From Nitrospirota bacterium (GTDB lineage Bacteria > Nitrospirota_A > Leptospirillia > Leptospirillales > Leptospirillaceae), in contig JAKBTA010000048.1 in NCBI GenBank assembly GCA_021844645.1, positions 1 to 9,791 on the forward strand: 9,791 bases of DNA, written 5' to 3'. This document shows positions 5,575-9,791 of this stretch, one piece after another. Position numbers and translations under genes: made by a program. The first letter of the stretch is position 1. The number at the start of each line of letters is the position of its first letter. A model generated the notes under the pieces. It was not told where the DNA came from. It did no database searches and was given only the letters and a program-made list of their open reading frames with translations.

Positions 5575-6381
5575 TTGGACAAACTCGATGGGGAGGACTC
5601 AAAAGCGGTCTCCAGACTGATAGGAGTCATTAACAGGTTGCGCGGAGATGATGGCTGTGCCTATGACCGGTCACAAACGCTCACAACCCTCCTTGAAGAC
5701 CTTCGAGAAGAAGTCTATGAGCTTTCGGATGCTATTTCCGCAGAAAATCTCGACGAAGCTTCGGGAGAAATCGCGGACCTTTTCACCGTGTTGTTTTTTA
5801 TGCGACAAATTATTTGGGAAAAAAACGGTCTTCTTGTTTCGGACCTCCTGAATAAGTCCGCTGAAAAGATGATTCGGAGACATCCGCATGTTTTCGAGAA
5901 CCCCGACCCTGACAAGAAGATCGGTGAAATATGGGAAACATGGGAAGCAATCAAAAAAACGGAGGATGAGCATCGAAACAGGAAATCGATGCTTGACGGC
6001 ATTCCCAGATCCATGCCTGCCCTTGATGCTGCGCAAAAGCTCGGGAAGAAAGCAGGACGCGTTGGCTTTGACTGGTCATCTTCCGAAGGCGCCTGGGAAA
6101 AGGTTCTCGAAGAACTCGGGGAACTCTCGGAAGCCCGCAATGAATCGATCGGGCGATTGAAGCATGAATTTGGAGACTTGCTTCTGGCTCTTTCTTCCTT
6201 TGGCAGACATCTTGGAATACGGGCAGAAGAGGCGTTGCTCGAAGCGAACAACCGTTTCAGGAATCGGTTTCATCAAATGGAACTAAGTGCTTCCCGGACA
6301 GGGAAAAGCTTGTCCGCTCTTTCGCCGGAAGAGTGGAACACGCTATGGATTGAAGCCAAAAAAAGTGAGGAGCCCTCGTGA
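5575..6381 (+). CDS. mazG: Nucleoside triphosphate pyrophosphohydrolase MazG
   Basis: MazG hydrolyses (d)NTPs to the monophosphate and pyrophosphate, clearing aberrant nucleotides and, in E. coli, lowering ppGpp under starvation. The 268-residue product has both tandem MazG domains. In the first are GDDGCAYDRSQT (24-35), the metal-binding EExxE (E45, E46, E49) and ExxD (E65, D68), followed by the family block RRHPHVF (101-107). The second has VGFDW (163-167), EELGE (179-183) and HEFGD (197-201, E198 and D201). Length matches the classical two-domain enzyme. The TTG start is supported by AGGGGG 8 bases upstream, and it begins in phase with the conserved N-terminal helix. The stop overlaps the start of the next gene by 4 bases, so the two are translationally coupled. 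All metal ligands are present, so it should be active. Confidence 0.95.
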   Translation: MDKLDGEDSKAVSRLIGVINRLRGDDGCAYDRSQTLTTLLEDLREEVYELSDAISAENLDEASGEIADLFTVLFFMRQIIWEKNGLLVSDLLNKSAEKMIRRHPHVFENPDPDKKIGEIWETWEAIKKTEDEHRNRKSMLDGIPRSMPALDAAQKLGKKAGRVGFDWSSSEGAWEKVLEELGELSEARNESIGRLKHEFGDLLLALSSFGRHLGIRAEEALLEANNRFRNRFHQMELSASRTGKSLSALSPEEWNTLWIEAKKSEEPS

Positions 6382-7376
6382 TCGCTAAGAGAATCAAGGA
6401 ACTCATTAAATCCGTTGGAACCGGCCCAAAAGGATCAAAAGGACTTTCCCGGAGCGAAGCATTTGAAGCATGCCAACTGATTCTATCTGGAGAAGCAACC
6501 CCGGCACAGACTGGCGGACTGCTTCTGGCTCTCAGGACCAAGGGTGAAACAGCCCCTGAAATGGAAGGTTTTCTTCTTTCTCTGAAATCTTTTCTTAAAG
6601 TTCCTTCGACATCAACGACAATCGATGGTCTCGACCTCGGATGCCCCTACGATGGACACGCCAGAGCTCCAGGGCTCTGGATTCCGGCCGCTGTGCTCGC
6701 AGCAAAAGCGGGGCTCCCCATCGTTCTGCACGGCTATCAGGATCTCCCTGCCAAGTTTGGCGTGGGACTGGTCCCTCTCTGGAAAAAACTCGGACTTCCG
6801 ATCTCAAGACCTGAAACGGCCCTCACTGACCTGAACAGAAATAAAATTATTTGCTTGTCTCAGGAGGACATCACTCCAGAGCTTGCAAAACTTGCCCCGA
6901 TCAGAAGGGAACTGGGGCTGCGATCCATTTTCAACACCGTTGAAAAAGCTCTGAATCCCATGAACCTCTCTCACATGGCAGTCGGATACTTCCATGAGAC
7001 CATTCTGGCACCAATGGAATCGATGGTCACCGCCGCACATCCCAATGCCAGCATCACATTTGTCGGTGGACAGGAAGGGAGCGTTGGCCTGTTTACGCAT
7101 CGACCAACAAAAATATATCGGGTCAATACTGATCCAGATCATCAACTGGACACGCTTCCTCCGGTCAAGGAAGGTCTTGAACCGGTTGCAGTGCCCCCAA
7201 CCGAAGAAGCATACAGCAACTACTGTCGGGAACTCATTGAAAACCCCCGCCATCCTCATCGCAAGGCATTGATATGGCAGGCAGCCACCTTTCTCCTTCT
7301 TGGCGGAATAACCTCCGTGATGCAAGAGGCTCTCAACCGTATTGGAGACCGGATTCACAAACTCGATTTGACATAG
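6378..7376 (+). CDS. TrpD2/YbiB-like protein (anthranilate phosphoribosyltransferase fold)
   Basis: The 332-residue product has the two-domain fold of nucleoside phosphorylases and anthranilate phosphoribosyltransferase. The N-terminal helical domain includes SRSEAFEACQLILSGEATPAQ, followed by a glycosyltransferase family 3 core. The signature PRPP-binding loops of TrpD (GTGGD, NxSS, KHGNR) are replaced by DLGCPYDGHAR (86-96) and VLHGYQD (116-122), the pattern seen in the TrpD2/YbiB branch. RRELGLRSIFNTVEKALNP (176-194) is the conserved lower-lobe segment. YbiB from E. coli binds nucleic acids and is SOS-linked, and no phosphoribosyltransferase activity is known for that branch. Tryptophan synthesis is therefore an unlikely role. 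No other trp gene is present. The GTG start overlaps mazG's TGA as GTGA, and the GTG choice is supported by this coupling. Pairing with MazG hints at nucleotide or damage handling (inference). Confidence 0.85.
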   Translation: MIAKRIKELIKSVGTGPKGSKGLSRSEAFEACQLILSGEATPAQTGGLLLALRTKGETAPEMEGFLLSLKSFLKVPSTSTTIDGLDLGCPYDGHARAPGLWIPAAVLAAKAGLPIVLHGYQDLPAKFGVGLVPLWKKLGLPISRPETALTDLNRNKIICLSQEDITPELAKLAPIRRELGLRSIFNTVEKALNPMNLSHMAVGYFHETILAPMESMVTAAHPNASITFVGGQEGSVGLFTHRPTKIYRVNTDPDHQLDTLPPVKEGLEPVAVPPTEEAYSNYCRELIENPRHPHRKALIWQAATFLLLGGITSVMQEALNRIGDRIHKLDLT

Positions 7377-7414
7377 AGCACACTCATGTGGCTCTTACCG
7401 CAAGAAAGCCGTGA

Positions 7415-8665
7415 ATGAAAAAAACAATCCCGTTAACGGATCTTAAAATCGGAATGACTGTCGTAGGCGTTGATAAGAACTGGTTTGAAACCACTCTTGT
7501 CTCTCATCATTTTGTCATTCGCTCGAAAGACGACATCCTGAGGCTTGAAAAGAACGGCATCAGAAAGGTCTCCATAGAAATCAAGACTCTCCCCGAAAGC
7601 GAATCGAACCAACATCCGGCACAAGAAGTTCTGAAGGAATCCCCCCGGCAAAACGATACGAAACGAACAAGTCTGGACTCGGAGAGCCTGATGGAAGTTC
7701 CGGAACCTTCCACCAAGGAGCTCTCCGAAATTGAAAGAATCCAGAAAAATACCGCCTCGATTCTTGAAGGATCCTTCAACGAAGCCCGGATGGGCAGAAC
7801 CATGGACACCAAAAAAATCCGGGAAATGGTCAGGGAGACGATCAGACTGATCCTTCAAAACAAGAGTTCCACCTCGTTTCTTGCCGACATTTCAGGCAAT
7901 GACGACGAGACATTCATTCATTCTGCCAATACGATGATGCTTGCAGTCGGATATGCCATCAGAAAAAAATATCCTGAAGAAGAGTGGATGTCATGGGGAA
8001 TGGCCGCATCTCTCCACGATCTGGGAAAAATATTTATCTCCCCAGAAATCCTTAAAAAACCATCCCGGCTTACCCCGGAAGAGTGGGAAGAGATGCGAAA
8101 ACACCCGCTTTTTGGGTCCCGCTTTCTGAAAAAATCCCCGGAACCCGATCTCAGGAATCTGGCAGCAAAAGTCGCGGAAGAGCATCATGAGCGTCACGGA
8201 GGAAAGGGCTATCCTTATGCTCTGGACCTTCCACAAATTCATCCCGTTTCCCAGGGAATCATGGTTCTCGATGTATACGAAGCCCTGACCGCAGATCGGG
8301 TTTACAGAAAAGGCATGTCGCCACACAAGGCCATGACATTTCTTCTTCAGAGCAATATGGGAGTTGACCGTGATATCGGTCGAACTCTCGCAAACATGGT
8401 CGGAATCTATCCCGTAGGAACCCTCATCGGTGTTCCGGGCGGAGAAATCGGTGTTCTTTTGGGGTATCAGGGAGAGGAGATTCTAACAGGAATAGCGAAA
8501 ATCCTTGTTCTTTTTTCAGCGAAACAGACTTTCCTCGAAAAACCGTACACAATGGAGCTCGCGATAGGAACCAATGAACGAAACTTCCCCACATTCACAG
8601 TGCAGGACATCGGAATCACCCATAAACAGCTCGTGAACTATATCCGGCAATTTTCGGAAAAATAG
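7415..8665 (+). CDS. HD-GYP cyclic-di-GMP phosphodiesterase with N-terminal DUF3391-like domain
   Basis: HD-GYP proteins cleave c-di-GMP and so favour motile, non-biofilm states. The 416-residue product starts with a DUF3391-like domain (IPLTDLKIGMTVVGVDKNW), then a polar Ser/Glu/Lys-rich linker at about 58-125. The catalytic domain spans about 130-335: first metal His169, HDLGK (201-205), His230, the HHE signature (257-259) with GKGYP (263-267), and DVYEALTADRVYRK (286-299). The signature reads HHERHGGKGYP, so the usual Asp before Gly is Gly262; the metal-ligand residues are nonetheless present. A C-terminal extension (310-416) beginning NMVGIYPVGTLIGV is the conserved tail often found after this domain. 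No receiver or transmembrane domain is seen, so it is cytosolic. The start has only a weak ribosome site (AAGAAAG), and a GTG one codon upstream is possible. A small hairpin (7375-7395) lies in the 38-base gap after the previous gene. Confidence 0.93.
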   Translation: MKKTIPLTDLKIGMTVVGVDKNWFETTLVSHHFVIRSKDDILRLEKNGIRKVSIEIKTLPESESNQHPAQEVLKESPRQNDTKRTSLDSESLMEVPEPSTKELSEIERIQKNTASILEGSFNEARMGRTMDTKKIREMVRETIRLILQNKSSTSFLADISGNDDETFIHSANTMMLAVGYAIRKKYPEEEWMSWGMAASLHDLGKIFISPEILKKPSRLTPEEWEEMRKHPLFGSRFLKKSPEPDLRNLAAKVAEEHHERHGGKGYPYALDLPQIHPVSQGIMVLDVYEALTADRVYRKGMSPHKAMTFLLQSNMGVDRDIGRTLANMVGIYPVGTLIGVPGGEIGVLLGYQGEEILTGIAKILVLFSAKQTFLEKPYTMELAIGTNERNFPTFTVQDIGITHKQLVNYIRQFSEK

Positions 8666-8690
8666 TCCTGCAATACACTTGTAACGGCTC

Positions 8691-8718
8691 AAAAAACGGG
8701 GGCATTGGTAATACCCCC
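8691..8718 (-). terminator. Intrinsic terminator of the dsrE-tusA unit
   Basis: On the minus strand, GGGGGTATT pairs with AATGCCCCC (one A-C mismatch) around a three-base loop and is followed by G then six T's. It lies 27 bases after the tusA stop. There is no T-run on the plus strand, so it serves the minus-strand operon and only blocks reading from the opposite direction incidentally. Confidence 0.85.
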
Positions 8719-8745
8719 ATCGGAAACATCAAACCGGAACAAAAG

Positions 8746-8991
8746 TCACTTGACTTTCTTGACCAAAAGCTCCCAGTAGCCGTCCATTTTTTCCGTACCA
8801 ATATACTGTTGTCCAACCTTCGCAATCCAAGCAGGAATATCCTTGGCTGAACCCTCGTCGGAAGATAGTATTTTCAGGACTGAACCGACAGGCTTGACCG
8901 AAATAACCCGGATCAACTCCATAAGCGGACCAGGGCAATAAAGCCCTCTTGCATCGATTACTTCATCTGGATTTAAGGATTCACCACCCAT
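8746..8991 (-). CDS. tusA: TusA-family sulfur-carrier protein
   Basis: TusA-like proteins carry a persulfide on a conserved Cys and pass it to sulfurtransferases for tRNA thiolation, molybdenum cofactor or dissimilatory sulfur oxidation. The 81-residue product has DARGLYCPGPLMELIRVI with the active CPxP motif (Cys19, Pro20, Gly21, Pro22), then the beta-alpha-beta fold ending YIGTEKMDGYWELLVKK. Length is normal for the family. The ATG at 8991 is preferred because GGGGTGAT lies 4 to 10 bases before it; an in-frame GTG at 9000 would add three residues. The gene follows dsrE by 29 bases and shares its terminator. The E. coli TusA pathway needs TusBCD; here a lone DsrE-like protein is the probable partner. 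The pairing suggests a sulfur-oxidation or thiol-transfer role rather than only tRNA thiolation, but this is inference. Confidence 0.9.
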   Translation of the reverse strand: MGGESLNPDEVIDARGLYCPGPLMELIRVISVKPVGSVLKILSSDEGSAKDIPAWIAKVGQQYIGTEKMDGYWELLVKKVK

Positions 8992-9020
8992 TATTATCAC
9001 CCCGTCTCATATTTTGAAGA

Positions 9021-9413
9021 TCAGACAAAGAGTACCTGCCCACCTTCAGCTTTTCCCAGAAATGTCGCAACACCGACCACTTCATCAAAAAGAGGCACCA
9101 TTTCATCCAGTTTGGCATCAATCAGGTCAAGCGCCAAAGCACAGGCAAATACCTTCAGAGACCCCATCTCTTTGCCCTGGAGCAACAGATCAGAAAACAG
9201 GGGAGCCTTTTTCCTTATAGCCGCTTGCCCCACTTCTCCCATTTTTGGAAAACTTCGGTCGGCAACCGTTTTTTTCCTGAAACAGGTCATTGCCGCCATT
9301 GTGACAAAGACATTGACTTCTACACCCGAAACCGAGGCCACAGATGCCATCATGCAACCCGCCTGCAGCTTTTCAAACTCATCCGAGGCCAACACTACCG
9401 ACATTTTTTCCAC
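9021..9413 (-). CDS. DsrE-family persulfide-handling protein
   Basis: This 130-residue protein belongs to the DsrE/DsrF-like fold, probably the soluble DsrE3-like branch. Landmarks are VVLASDEFEKLQAGCMMASVA (start of the fold; Cys20), VEVNVFVTMAAMTCFRKK (Cys44 in the family's active region), SLKVFACALALDL (Cys91) and GVATFLGKAEGGQVLFV at the C-terminus. The CAxALD and FL-x-A-EGGQV elements are typical of DsrE relatives found beside tusA in sulfur-oxidising bacteria and archaea. There is no transmembrane segment, unlike DsrE2. GTG 9413 is chosen because GGAGGAG (9419-9425) lies at the right spacing; ATG 9404 is the alternative. tusA follows after 29 bases, so the two form an operon. No heterodisulfide reductase (hdr), rhodanese or lipoate-protein genes are seen in the window, though the operon could continue a little upstream. 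Substrate is unknown. Confidence 0.8.
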   Translation of the reverse strand: MEKMSVVLASDEFEKLQAGCMMASVASVSGVEVNVFVTMAAMTCFRKKTVADRSFPKMGEVGQAAIRKKAPLFSDLLLQGKEMGSLKVFACALALDLIDAKLDEMVPLFDEVVGVATFLGKAEGGQVLFV

Positions 9414-9709
9414 AACCGCTCCTCCGTTTGATCAAGGAAAAAGAACATTTACCCCCCACCCCTCGAATCAATGATACCATTTCCGGGCCCATCATCGCGA
9501 TCCTGGCAATATTCAGACGCTCCATCCCGATAAACGGATGCAGGTCGAATCCCATGATCGCCCCCGGCGATTCTCAGGTTGATCAACTCCTTTTGTTGAC
9601 GGCCACCTTCCAAAAACCACATGACTTCCGCGGAAAAAGTCTTCATTGTTCAGCTAGAACTTGGAGCAGAAGTTTATTCCGCAAAAAGAAGAGCGTATTA
9701 TCAGCTCGT

Positions 9710-9785
9710 GAGGTGGATCCACAGTCAGGCATCCATGACCCTGTCGCGATATCAATGGTCGTTCCTCTTTCGGTCGATCGCCGGA
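9710..9785 (+). pseudogene. Relic of a second IS200-like tnpA (frameshifted fragment)
   Basis: Positions 9710-9736 encode EVDPQSGIH and match the tnpA at 929-955 in 21 of 27 bases; the differences fall mostly at third codon positions. The conserved I-x-GRSS motif reappears at 9751-9768 (I-N-GRSS), 47 bases downstream instead of 48 as in the intact copy, so a single-base deletion has shifted the frame. Beyond this the match fades. It is a diverged remnant rather than a recent copy. A plus-strand frame from ATG 9621 to the window end is also open but has no ribosome site and no recognised family. Confidence 0.6.
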
Positions 9786-9791
9786 GAATCA

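Noticed and set aside
6378..7376. Annotation as trpD (anthranilate phosphoribosyltransferase)
   Set aside because: The PRPP-binding motifs GTGGD and KHGNR are replaced, and there are no neighbouring trp genes; TrpD2/YbiB-like is the better call.
8691..8718. Bidirectional terminator serving the HD-GYP gene too
   Set aside because: The T-run exists only on the minus strand; on the plus strand the stem is followed by ATCGG.
9379..9555. Minus-strand 58-codon ORF starting at 9555 ahead of dsrE
   Set aside because: It has a purine-rich stretch before the ATG and a plausible start, but it overlaps the dsrE start by 35 bases and matches no family I know.
1..9791. CRISPR array or restriction/defence island
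   Set aside because: No regularly spaced direct repeats and no cas, restriction or toxin-antitoxin signature in any frame; mazG here is the housekeeping two-domain enzyme, without mazEF.

Overview
The window reads as bacterial chromosome with roughly balanced base composition. Its set of genes (exported TPR protein, tadA, a sigma-54 activator, mazG, a TrpD2/YbiB-like protein, an HD-GYP protein, dsrE and tusA) fits a Gram-negative, sulfur-handling, possibly chemolithotrophic bacterium. A Leptospirillum/Nitrospirota-like host is a guess from gene content and style only; nothing here fixes the taxon.

Layout. Positions 1-660 hold no convincing gene, only hairpins and a possible broken coding fragment. 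Positions 660-1296 are a small IS200/IS605-type element whose tnpA runs past its normal end and which lacks an intact tnpB. A tRNA-Ser(UGA), a 47-bp palindrome and a secreted TPR protein follow on the minus strand. From 2516 the plus strand carries tadA, tRNA-Ser(CGA) and a sigma-54-dependent activator in close succession. Next come paired inverted repeats that span the activator's stop codon, an A/T-rich stretch, a very good -24/-12 promoter, a 44-codon single-TM membrane peptide and a terminator. Together these look like one self-contained enhancer-regulated unit.

Positions 4937-5574 show no confident gene. mazG (TTG start), a TrpD2/YbiB-like gene (GTG start, 4-nt overlap with mazG) and an HD-GYP gene then form a plus-strand run. 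It converges on a minus-strand pair, dsrE-like then tusA, that ends in a strong terminator. The right edge carries a frameshifted relic of a second IS200-like transposase, so both ends of the window are marked by the same type of element.

How the genes may fit together. TadA and the tRNAs serve translation, MazG cleans nucleotide pools, and the TrpD2-like protein probably binds nucleic acid. The HD-GYP protein probably degrades cyclic-di-GMP. DsrE and TusA would relay persulfide sulfur. The most interesting item is the sigma-54 activator, which has a Cys-bearing PAS-like sensor and apparently a dedicated target: the downstream small membrane peptide. That link rests on sequence sites and adjacency alone.
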